Shown here one piece after another: positions 49,878-56,761 of a stretch of DNA of 64,000 nucleotides. Each line of letters begins with the position of its first letter. Position 1 is the stretch's first letter. Below the pieces are notes generated by a model that worked only from the letters and a program-made list of their open reading frames with translations, had not been told where the DNA came from and ran no database searches. The translations under genes and the position numbers were made by a program. This stretch comes from Armatimonadota bacterium. Its GTDB lineage: Bacteria; Sysuimicrobiota; Sysuimicrobiia; Sysuimicrobiales; Humicultoraceae. The stretch covers positions 1 to 64,000 of the forward strand of contig JAVHLY010000006.1 of NCBI GenBank assembly GCA_031081585.1. Direction: 5' to 3'.

Positions 49878-50216
49878 TCAACCGCGGCCCCCCCGCCCCG
49901 GGCGCACACCCAGACGGGTGAGCACCAGGCGGTAGCCGTCGGCGCCGTACTCCAGGAAGCGGCGCACACGGCTGATGGTGGCGCTGCTGGCCCCCGTGCG
50001 CGCCGCCACCTCCTGGTAGGTCCGTCCCTCGAAGAGGAGGCGGGCGATCTCCAGGCGCTGCGCCATCGCCTTGAACTCGCCGATGGTGGCGACGTCCTCG
50101 AAGAACCGGTAGCACTCCTCCACGGAGGTGAGGGTGAGCACCGCCTGGCAGAACCGGTCGGCCAGCGGGTCCTTCAGGCGCGGGTTGATGGGACGCCGGG
50201 GGCGTGGCACGGCCAT
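49878..50216 (-). CDS. YerC/YecD-type TrpR-family regulator (HisR-like)
   Basis: 112 residues. The TrpR/YerC helix-turn-helix fold is visible: DRFCQAVLTLTSVEECYRFFEDVATIGEFKAMAQRLEIARLLFEGRTYQEVAARTGASSATISRVRRFLEYG, given here in family order at about 20-92. The recognition helix is ASSATISRV. In Firmicutes, proteins of this type (YerC/HisR) are linked to histidine gene control. Here the gene lies on the same strand upstream of ftr1 and the his operon, which begins with a perfect palindrome. GGGGAAG precedes the ATG. The C-terminus is glycine- and arginine-rich. Confidence 0.88.
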   Translation of the reverse strand: MAVPRPRRPINPRLKDPLADRFCQAVLTLTSVEECYRFFEDVATIGEFKAMAQRLEIARLLFEGRTYQEVAARTGASSATISRVRRFLEYGADGYRLVLTRLGVRPGRGGRG

Positions 50217-50334
50217 GGCTGCTGCCTGCTTCCCCGGCCTCGGCGCATCCTCCTGCGCCCGCTGAGGCCTGGACCCCCGGCATCACGCGGCCCATGGTGC
50301 CCGCGGATGAGCAGGCCCTTCGGCGTGCGTCCCC

Positions 50335-50904
50335 TCAGTCCTCGAAGAGGGGCTTCAGCTCCAGCTCAAAGCCCGGGAGCTCCGGATCCAGTGGAACACG
50401 CGCGGGCTCGCGACTGACCTCAGGCGCGCGGCCCGGGCGGTGAACCTCCACCGTTCGCGTGTAGGGGTCCACCAGCACGGCCACCCGCGCGCCGTTCCTC
50501 AGGTAGGCCTGCAGCTTCTCACGCACCTCTTCGGCGTCCTGCCCCCGTGAGCGGAGTTCAAAGACCGCGTCCGGGCACAGGGGCACGAACCCCTCCCGTT
50601 CCTGCCGGGTCAGGACCTCCCACCGCTCTCGGGACACCCAGGATGCGTCGGGAGAGAACAGCGCCCCGTCGGGAAGCCGAAATCCCGTGGAGGAGTCGAA
50701 GACGACACCGGTCCGGGTCCGCTCATTCCACCCCTGGAGCTGGTAGCCCAAGTTCACGCTGCGCCGCCCATGCTCTCCTCCCGGAGGGCTCACCACCAGC
50801 CTCCCGTCCGCGGTGCGCTCAAACTGATACCCCGGGTTCCGCTCCGAGAGCCGCAACAGCTCCTCGTCCGTTACCGCCCGCAGCAGGTCGATCCGAACCA
50901 CCAC
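50335..50904 (-). CDS. Uma2-family (DUF820) putative restriction-like nuclease
   Basis: 189 residues from the first of two consecutive GTG codons, 7 bases after GGAGGAGG. The PD-(D/E)xK-like Uma2 pattern is visible: the central SPDASWVSRERW, then CPDAVFELRSRGQDAEEVREKLQAYLRNGARVAVLVDPYTRTVEVH. The usual acidic-x-Lys pair is weakened (FELRS where VEVLSPSD or EIKS is common). Function of this large family is unclear; a nuclease fold is established. It stands alone with no mobile-element signs around it. Confidence 0.84.
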   Translation of the reverse strand: MVVRIDLLRAVTDEELLRLSERNPGYQFERTADGRLVVSPPGGEHGRRSVNLGYQLQGWNERTRTGVVFDSSTGFRLPDGALFSPDASWVSRERWEVLTRQEREGFVPLCPDAVFELRSRGQDAEEVREKLQAYLRNGARVAVLVDPYTRTVEVHRPGRAPEVSREPARVPLDPELPGFELELKPLFED

Positions 50905-51001
50905 GGAAGACCTCCTCCCGGGCTCCGGAGAGCTCCGGAGAGATTGTAGCGTGCCGGCGAGACGATCCGGCCGCGACGGCGCCCTTCCTCCGGAACCCGG
51001 A

Positions 51002-51988
51002 TCAGTCGGGGATGTAGACCTCGTTGGCGCCGCTGAACGACCCGCCCGGGCGCGGCCCGCCGCTGAGGGCGTAGACGCGCCCCTCCAGCGCCACCGCGGC
51101 CAGCCCGTGGCGCGGCGTGGGCATGGGCGCGCGGGGGGTCCAGCTCCCCGTGCGCGTGTCGAACTCCTCGTTCTCGGGGTAGGTGGTGGGCCGGCCCAGT
51201 TCCCCGCCCATGACGAAGACGCGGGGACCCACCGCAGCCGCACCGTACCCGCTGCGCGGCGTCGGCATCGGTGCCGCCATGCGCCAGGTGTCGGCGGCCG
51301 GGTCGTAGACCTCGGTGACCGGCAGGTTCCGCCCACTCCGCCGTCCGCCGAAGGCATAGACCCTCCCATCCACCGCCACGGCCCCCAGGTGGTCGCGCGC
51401 CACGGCCATGGGGGCGAGCGCTCGCCACCGGTCCTGGTCCGGATCGTACAGCTCGACGGCCGTCACGTCGCCTCCCGGCCCCACGCCGCCCACGGCGATG
51501 ATGCGCCCGTCCACGACCGCTGCGGCGAGCGCCCCGCGCGGGGTCGGCAGCGGCGCGCGCTGCCGCCAGCGGTCCTGTGCGGGGTCGTACTCGAAGACGG
51601 CGGCGAGCGGTGTCCAGCGCGCGTCGAACCCGCCGATGACGTAGAGCCGGCCGCCGACGGCGGCCGCGGCGGCGTGGTGCACGGCGATGGGCAGGGAGGT
51701 CCGGGGGTGCCAGGTGTTCGCGGCGGGATCGTACTCCTCCACCGCCCCCGTCACCCCGCCCGGGACCAGACCGCCAATGACGTAGATCCGCCCGCCCAGC
51801 GCGGCCCCCGCCACCTCGGTGCGCTCTGAGGGCATCCGTGCCCGGGACTCCCAGCGTCCCGCACCGGGGGCAGCCCGCAGCGGGACCGCCTGCGTGCTGA
51901 GGAGCGCCAGGACGGTCAGGAAGGCCAGGGCAGGGGCAGGCGGGGTGGAGACGGGGCGGAGGGCCTGACCGGGCGAGATGCGCGCCAT
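51002..51988 (-). CDS. Exported kelch-repeat beta-propeller protein
   Basis: 328 residues from the ATG; a GTG directly before it is an equal candidate. A signal peptide (PALAFLTVLALLSTQAVPLRA) precedes six kelch repeats of about 47-48 residues. Each has the GGR-(I/L)-Y-VIGG and YDP-x(2-6)-W pattern, for example GGRIYVIGG, GGRLYVIGG, DGRIIAVGG, DGRVYAFGG, PRVFVMGG and EGRVYALSG. Six blades form a closed propeller, used for binding or as an oxidase scaffold; no catalytic addition is visible. It lies 66 bases after speH on the same strand. Confidence 0.87.
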   Translation of the reverse strand: MARISPGQALRPVSTPPAPALAFLTVLALLSTQAVPLRAAPGAGRWESRARMPSERTEVAGAALGGRIYVIGGLVPGGVTGAVEEYDPAANTWHPRTSLPIAVHHAAAAAVGGRLYVIGGFDARWTPLAAVFEYDPAQDRWRQRAPLPTPRGALAAAVVDGRIIAVGGVGPGGDVTAVELYDPDQDRWRALAPMAVARDHLGAVAVDGRVYAFGGRRSGRNLPVTEVYDPAADTWRMAAPMPTPRSGYGAAAVGPRVFVMGGELGRPTTYPENEEFDTRTGSWTPRAPMPTPRHGLAAVALEGRVYALSGGPRPGGSFSGANEVYIPD

Positions 51989-52057
51989 CACCCGCGCAGG
52001 CGAGCGGGACGCAGGGACGGCCGGACCTTCATCGGTTGAGCACGGGTTGGGCGACGC

Positions 52058-52534
52058 TCAGGTGCGCACGGCCCGGCGCGGCTGGTTGACGCGCGCGGTC
52101 CGGCGCGGCTTGGAGGGCGCGCCGTCGAGGCGGGCGGGCAGCGTCTCCTCCCAGGTGACGATGCTGTGGAAGAAGACGCGGTCGCCCTCCTCCAGGCCGC
52201 GCGTCACCTCGGTGATGTGGACACTCGTGGCGCCAAACTCCTTCAGCGCGTACTCCACGGCGGCCTCGGGCTTGGCCTCGTTCCCACAGGTGAAGATGTC
52301 CAGCGCCACGTAGCGGAGCTCGGGCCAGGTGTGCACGGAGAGGTGCGACTCGGAGATCACGACGACGCCGGAGACGCCGTTCGGGTTGAACCGGTGGAAG
52401 GAGATCGCCCAGACCTGGACCCGAGCCGCCTCGGCGGCGCGCACCAGGATCTGCTCCACGCGCTCGACGCTCCCGATGACCTCCGGGGTGCAGCCGGAGG
52501 CCTCGACGATGTAGTGGTGACCCACGGCGTCCAC
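52058..52534 (-). CDS. speH: S-adenosylmethionine decarboxylase proenzyme
   Basis: 158 residues from a GTG with GGAGGTGGG at 8 bases; an upstream ATG at 52603 almost touches the promoter start and is less likely. The prokaryotic class 1B pattern is complete: VSGVVVISESHLSVHTWPE, with self-cleavage between E62 and S63 to create the pyruvoyl group, and DIFTCG carrying the catalytic cysteine (C83). It makes the aminopropyl donor for spermidine. The chain is about 30 residues longer than usual, with an arginine- and proline-rich C-terminal tail. No spermidine synthase gene is adjacent. Confidence 0.95.
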   Translation of the reverse strand: MDAVGHHYIVEASGCTPEVIGSVERVEQILVRAAEAARVQVWAISFHRFNPNGVSGVVVISESHLSVHTWPELRYVALDIFTCGNEAKPEAAVEYALKEFGATSVHITEVTRGLEEGDRVFFHSIVTWEETLPARLDGAPSKPRRTARVNQPRRAVRT

Positions 52535-52613
52535 TGGTCCCACCTCCCCCCGAACCGCAGCAGCGGTGTGCTCCCGGCGACGCGCAGTGCGCCGGCCTTC
52601 CATGACGGCGTGG

Positions 52614-52641
52614 AGTATAACACCCCCCCTCCCCCTGTCAA
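52614..52641 (-). promoter_or_regulatory. Near-consensus sigma-70 promoter for speH
   Basis: On the minus strand TTGACA (52641-52636), 16-base spacer, TATACT (52619-52614). This is the best promoter in the window. It predicts a leader of about 70 bases before the GTG start of speH and supports that start choice. Confidence 0.85.
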
Positions 52642-52725
52642 CGCGACGGCTGGCATGAACCCCGGAGGCCGCTCGGACGTTTCACCGGCGGCGAGGCATC
52701 GAGGCTCGCCGGAGGGGTGAGGACC

Positions 52726-53436
52726 ATGCGACGGACCTGGCTGGTGGGCGTGACCGCGCTCGTCCTGCTGCCGCTCCTGGCCGCAGCGGCCCCACGGGCC
52801 CATGGGCAGGGAGGGGCGCCACCACCCGACCGCAACGAGATCGTCACCCGCGGCACGGGACAGGTGGAGGTCCCGCCCACACAGGCCAGCGTGGAGGTGG
52901 GCGTCGAGGTGCAGCGCCCCACCGCCGCCGACGCCGCTACGGCGGTGGCGCGCACCGCCGAGCGCATCATCACCCGGCTGGCGGGATTGGGCATGGCGCG
53001 GTCGGCCGTCCGGACCTCCGGGGTGCAGCTCACCCCGGTCTACACCACACCCCGAGAGGGCGCACCGCAGCTCGCCGGCTACCGGGCGGTCTACACCCTC
53101 AGCGTGGTGGTCACCGACCTGGCCCTGGCCGGGCGGGTCCTCGACGAGGCGGTGCGCGGCGGCGCCACCACGATCCTCGGGGTCACCTTCGGGCTGCGGG
53201 ACCCGTCGGCGGCGCGCCGGGAGGCGCTGGGCGCGGCGGTGCGGGAGGCGCGCGAGAAGGCCGAGGCCATCGCCCGTGCCGCGGGGGTGCAGATTCGGGG
53301 CGTGGAGCGGATCATCGAGGAGGGCGTGGAGGTCCCGGTCCGGGCGATGGAGCGCCTGGCTCTCGGTGCGCCGATGCCGGTGGAGGGCGGGCTGCTCACC
53401 GTCACGGCGCGCGTGACGATGGTCTTCCGGTACTGA
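52726..53436 (+). CDS. Exported SIMPL-domain (DUF541) protein
   Basis: 236 residues from the ATG 8 bases after GGAGGGG; a GTG nine bases upstream lies inside the ribosome site. A signal peptide (LVGVTALVLLPLLAAAAPRAHGQ) is followed by the SIMPL domain: IVTRGTGQVEVPPTQASVEVGVEVQRPTA, VRTSGVQLTPVY and the closing LTVTARVTMVFRY. The family (Omp28/BP26-like) forms channel-like or ring assemblies in the envelope; molecular role is not established. Transcribed divergently from speH and ended by a strong hairpin. Confidence 0.9.
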   Translation: MRRTWLVGVTALVLLPLLAAAAPRAHGQGGAPPPDRNEIVTRGTGQVEVPPTQASVEVGVEVQRPTAADAATAVARTAERIITRLAGLGMARSAVRTSGVQLTPVYTTPREGAPQLAGYRAVYTLSVVVTDLALAGRVLDEAVRGGATTILGVTFGLRDPSAARREALGAAVREAREKAEAIARAAGVQIRGVERIIEEGVEVPVRAMERLALGAPMPVEGGLLTVTARVTMVFRY

Positions 53437-53442
53437 GGGCGC

Positions 53443-53469
53443 CCGGGGGGCGCCTCAGGCGCCCCCCGG
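53443..53469. terminator. Strong bidirectional hairpin between converging genes
   Basis: Perfect 12-bp stem CCGGGGGGCGCC/GGCGCCCCCCGG around loop TCA, which is also the stop codon of the thioesterase gene on the minus strand. It begins 7 bases after the SIMPL gene stop. There is no T-run, but the stem is very stable and could stop or process both transcripts. Confidence 0.6.
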
Positions 53470-53985
53470 CGGGCGTGCCATCGCCTCGGGCAGGCGCACC
53501 GCCACTGCGCGGGCCCGGGCCGTGACGACACCGGCCGCCCGCAGCTCCGCCTCCACCACCACTTTGCGGTCGGTGACCTCCGTCGCCCGCCCGCGCAGCT
53601 CCAGCTCGGGACCGAGCGGCGTCGGCTTGAGGTAGTCGACCTGCAGCGACGCCGTGACGAAGCGCGCGACGGGTCCGTCGCCGAGCCGCTGCCCGGCCTG
53701 CGTTGCCGCCGCCGCGGCTGCGGTGGCGGTGCTGTGGCAGTCGAACAGCGAGGCGATGAGCCCGCCGTAGACGAACCCGGGGACGGCGACGTGGTGCGGC
53801 GCCGGGGTGAAACGGGTGCGGCTCTCCCGCCCGTCCCAGTAGGTCTTCAGGTGATAGCCCTGCGGGTTGAGGCGCCCGCACCCGTAGCAGTGGGCGAAGT
53901 CGTCCGGGTAGCAGTCCTGGACGGCAGGGCCCAGGGGCCCGCACGCTCCTGCCGTCATCGCGCCCGGACCGGTCCCCGTGGTCAC
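53455..53985 (-). CDS. PaaI-like hotdog-fold thioesterase
   Basis: 176 residues from a GTG; an ATG nine codons later is an alternative and neither has a good ribosome site. The family opening DFAHCYGCGRLNPQGYHLKTYW (about 29-50) is followed by VPGFVYGGLIASLFDCHSTATA, the hotdog helix with the catalytic Asp position, and ASLQVDYLKPTPLGPELELRGRATEV. It probably hydrolyses acyl-CoA thioesters in the cytoplasm. Its last residues are encoded inside a strong hairpin. Confidence 0.85.
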   Translation of the reverse strand: MTTGTGPGAMTAGACGPLGPAVQDCYPDDFAHCYGCGRLNPQGYHLKTYWDGRESRTRFTPAPHHVAVPGFVYGGLIASLFDCHSTATAAAAAATQAGQRLGDGPVARFVTASLQVDYLKPTPLGPELELRGRATEVTDRKVVVEAELRAAGVVTARARAVAVRLPEAMARPPGGA

Positions 53986-54007
53986 TGCGGGGCGCCCGCT
54001 GCCGCCA

Positions 54008-54826
54008 TCACCGCCTCGGCACTCTCCGCTGCTCCCGCAGGGCCTGCAGGACGGGGATGGCGGCGATCTGCGCCGGTATGAGGTGGCTCCAGAGCACCCC
54101 GCGCGGGCGACGCGGGCGGGCGGGGCGGATCACCGCGTCCGGCGTGACGATGAGGTCGACGCGAAAGTCGTGCGCCGTCTCCGGCAGGGGCTGGTCCACG
54201 ACCTGCAGCGGGTGCACCGTCGTGGCGATGACGGTCTGCCGGTCGACGAGCCCCGCGGTGACGAGCAGGCCGAACTCGAGGTCGGAGTACCCGCCGCCCT
54301 TCCCCACTCGCGCGCCCCGGCGGTCCACGGCCACACTCCCGCAGACGATCAGGTCGATGCGCTCCATCTGCTCCACCCACACGGGTCGGCCCCAGCGAAA
54401 CGCTCCCCGAATCGAGGCGGCCTGCCGGGGCGCGACGGTGAGCCGACGCGGGTCCAGTTGGACGAAGGGCTCGGGCGCCGCCAGCCGCGGGACGGCCATG
54501 TAGAGCACCTTGCCCTCGGCCAGCGCCCGGGCCCGCACGGGCAGCTGCGGGCTGTCGGGATTGGCCTTGACGACGCGGGCCGCCTGCCATTCGGGCGTGG
54601 CGGCCAGCCGCTCCGCCGCCGCCTCCGCCCCGACGAAGTTGGGGATGCGGCCAGGCGCGCCGGGGAAGCGGACTACCCCGCGGTCCTCCAGCAGGCGCCA
54701 CAACCGCTCCCGCACGGCCGCCTTCGCGGCGTCTGCGGCCTGGGGGGGCGGGGCATCACCTGGCTGCGTGCCCCTGGAAGGATGGTGCGGGGCGGCGGTG
54801 CGCCGGGTGCGGCGGGCGGCCCTCAC
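54008..54826 (-). CDS. 5-formyltetrahydrofolate cyclo-ligase-like protein (MTHFSD-type)
   Basis: 272 residues from a GTG overlapping the permease stop as GTGA; the first 33 residues are low-complexity and a GTG near VRERLWRLLE is an alternative start. The fold pattern fits the ligase family: KVLYMAVPRL, FVQLDPRRLT and the nucleotide loop VGKGGGYSDLEFGLL, then TTVHPLQVVD. The canonical enzyme has GxGxGYYD; GGGYSDLE marks the divergent cyclo-ligase-like branch (as in MTHFSD). Folate activity is therefore uncertain. Why it is coupled to a peptide transporter is unclear. Confidence 0.8.
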   Translation of the reverse strand: MRAARRTRRTAAPHHPSRGTQPGDAPPPQAADAAKAAVRERLWRLLEDRGVVRFPGAPGRIPNFVGAEAAAERLAATPEWQAARVVKANPDSPQLPVRARALAEGKVLYMAVPRLAAPEPFVQLDPRRLTVAPRQAASIRGAFRWGRPVWVEQMERIDLIVCGSVAVDRRGARVGKGGGYSDLEFGLLVTAGLVDRQTVIATTVHPLQVVDQPLPETAHDFRVDLIVTPDAVIRPARPRRPRGVLWSHLIPAQIAAIPVLQALREQRRVPRR

Positions 54827-55752
54827 GGGCCCGACAGGCGCAGGCGTGGGTCGAGGGCGTCGCGGATGGCGTCGCCCAGCAGGTTGAAGCCCAGCACCGT
54901 GACCATGATGGCCAGTCCCGGGAAGACCACCGTGTGCGGGGCCAGCCGCAGGTACTGACGCGCGCTGCTCAGCATCGCTCCCCACTCCGCCGCCGGGGGC
55001 TGCGCGCCTAGCCCCAGGAAGCCCAACGCCGCCGCCGAGAGGATCGCGCCGGCGATCTGCAGCGTCGCCTGCACGATGATCACCGCCAGCGTGTTGGGGA
55101 GGACATGCCGGGCCAGGATGCGCACCGGGGTGGCCCCCAGAGCCCGCGCCGCTTCCACGAACTCCTGGGCCCGCAGGGAGAGGACCTGACCGCGCACCAG
55201 GCGGGCATAAGTGGGGACGCTCACGATGCCCACCGCCACCATCACCTGCACGAGCCCCACCCCCAGGATGGCCACGAGGATGATGGCCAGCAGGATCCCC
55301 GGGAAGGCCAGCATCACGTCCACCACCCGCTGCACGATCAGGTCGGTCCACCCGCCGAAGTAGCCGGAGAGCGCGCCGAGCGGCACCCCGGCACTGACTC
55401 CGATGGCGACGGCGATCACCCCGATGAGGAGCGAGAGGCGGGCGCCGTAGATCAGGCGGCTCAATACGTCCCGGCCCAGCTCGTCCCGACCGAGCAGCGC
55501 TGACCGTCCCGGCGGCTCCAGGCTGCGCTCCAGCGCCGGCTCGTAGGGGTCCTCGGGGGCGAGCAGGGGCGCCAGCAGCCCGGTCACCAGGAAGACCAGC
55601 AGGATGATCCCCCCGGCCAGCCCGGCCCGGTTGCGGACGAGCTGGCGCCAGACCGCCGCCCCCCGCGTGACGCGACCCCAGCGCACTGCCGGGACGGACC
55701 CGGTGGCGGGCAGCCGGACGGCGCGGACGGTGCGCACTGAGGGGTCACTCAT
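54823..55752 (-). CDS. Dipeptide/oligopeptide ABC transporter permease (DppC type), system 1
   Basis: 309 residues, ATG overlapping the DppB-type stop. Six membrane spans; the N-terminal helix (LAGGIILLVFLVTGLLAPLLAP) and the periplasmic segment LLGRDELGRDVLSRLIYGARLSL are diagnostic of DppC/OppC. The EAA loop is EAARALGATPVRILARHVLPN (about 207-227). It pairs with the DppB-type permease. No DppD or DppF ATPase gene is in the window. Confidence 0.93.
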   Translation of the reverse strand: MSDPSVRTVRAVRLPATGSVPAVRWGRVTRGAAVWRQLVRNRAGLAGGIILLVFLVTGLLAPLLAPEDPYEPALERSLEPPGRSALLGRDELGRDVLSRLIYGARLSLLIGVIAVAIGVSAGVPLGALSGYFGGWTDLIVQRVVDVMLAFPGILLAIILVAILGVGLVQVMVAVGIVSVPTYARLVRGQVLSLRAQEFVEAARALGATPVRILARHVLPNTLAVIIVQATLQIAGAILSAAALGFLGLGAQPPAAEWGAMLSSARQYLRLAPHTVVFPGLAIMVTVLGFNLLGDAIRDALDPRLRLSGP

Positions 55753-56665
55753 AGCGGATGCGCGGGTCCACCAGCGCGTAGAGCAAGTCCACCACCAGAT
55801 TCACCAGGACGAAGGAGAGGGCCACGAGCAGCACCGCCCCCTGCACCACCGGGTAGTCGCGGTTCAGCGTGGCGTCCACCATGAGACGGCCGATCCCCGA
55901 CCAGGCGAAGACGCTCTCCGTGAGCACGGCCCCGCTCAGCAGCGTCCCCGTCTGCAGCCCCACGACGGTGATGACCGGGATGAGCGCGTTGCACAGGGCG
56001 TGACGGTTGATGACGACGCGCTCCGCCAGCCCCTTGGCCCGGGCGGTGCGGATGTAGTCGGCGCGCAGCACCTCCAGCATGGCCGACCGGGTCATGCGCG
56101 CGATGATCGCCGCCGAGGTGAAGCCCAGCGCGGCGGCCGGCAGGACCAGGTGGGCCAGGGAGTCGCTCCCCACCGCCGGCAGCCAGTTGAGCCAGACCGC
56201 GAAGACCAGGATGAGCATGAGGCCGGACCAGTAGATGGGCATGGAGAGCCCGGCGAGCGCCACCACCATCACGGCGGTGTCGACGAGGGAGTAGGGGCGG
56301 ACGGCCGAGACCACCCCGGCGGTGACGCCCACGGTGGTCGCCACCAGCATTCCCGCAGCGGCCAAGCGCAGCGTGTTGGGGATCCGGTGGGCCAGCTCCT
56401 CGGTGACGGGGGCCCGGGAGCGGACCGACCGACCCAGGTCCCCCCGCAGCAGCCCGGCCATGAAGTCGGCGAACTGGACCAGCAGCGGCCGGTCCAACCC
56501 GAGATCCCGGCGGATGCCCTCGACCAGCTCGCGGGTGGCCTGCTGCCCGGCCATGATCTGGGCCGGGTCGCCCGGCACGATGCGGACCATGACGAAGACG
56601 ACGAAGGCCACCCCGAACAGGACGGGGACGGTCAGCAGGAGGCGCTTGACGATGTACCGCCACAT
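55745..56665 (-). CDS. Dipeptide/oligopeptide ABC transporter permease (DppB type), system 1
   Basis: 306 residues. The opening RYIVKRLLLTVPVLFGVAFVVFVMVRIVPGDP and the later FADFMAGLLRGDLGRS are characteristic of DppB/OppB. The EAA loop is RTARAKGLAERVVINRHALCNALIPV, at about 209-234. The ATG lies 96 bases after the binding-protein stop, with a stable hairpin in between. Its alignment with the second system's DppB supports a CTG start there. Confidence 0.93.
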   Translation of the reverse strand: MWRYIVKRLLLTVPVLFGVAFVVFVMVRIVPGDPAQIMAGQQATRELVEGIRRDLGLDRPLLVQFADFMAGLLRGDLGRSVRSRAPVTEELAHRIPNTLRLAAAGMLVATTVGVTAGVVSAVRPYSLVDTAVMVVALAGLSMPIYWSGLMLILVFAVWLNWLPAVGSDSLAHLVLPAAALGFTSAAIIARMTRSAMLEVLRADYIRTARAKGLAERVVINRHALCNALIPVITVVGLQTGTLLSGAVLTESVFAWSGIGRLMVDATLNRDYPVVQGAVLLVALSFVLVNLVVDLLYALVDPRIRYE

Positions 56666-56708
56666 CGCCCTAACAACGACATATCTCCGTTGTCAGGCCC
56701 CGGAGACC

Positions 56709-56739
56709 AGCGGGGGCGGGGTCACCCCCCGCCCCCGCT
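56709..56739 (-). terminator. Intra-operon hairpin between the binding protein and permease genes
   Basis: A 13-bp perfect stem AGCGGGGGCGGGG/CCCCGCCCCCGCT with a 5-base loop lies 23 bases after the dppA-type stop. Without a T-run it more likely blocks 3' decay or partly terminates, giving excess binding protein over permeases. A second weaker repeat ACAACG/CGTTGT (56673-56693) lies just before the DppB start. Confidence 0.55.
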
Positions 56740-56761
56740 CCCTGCCGGTGCCCGCCGGCAG

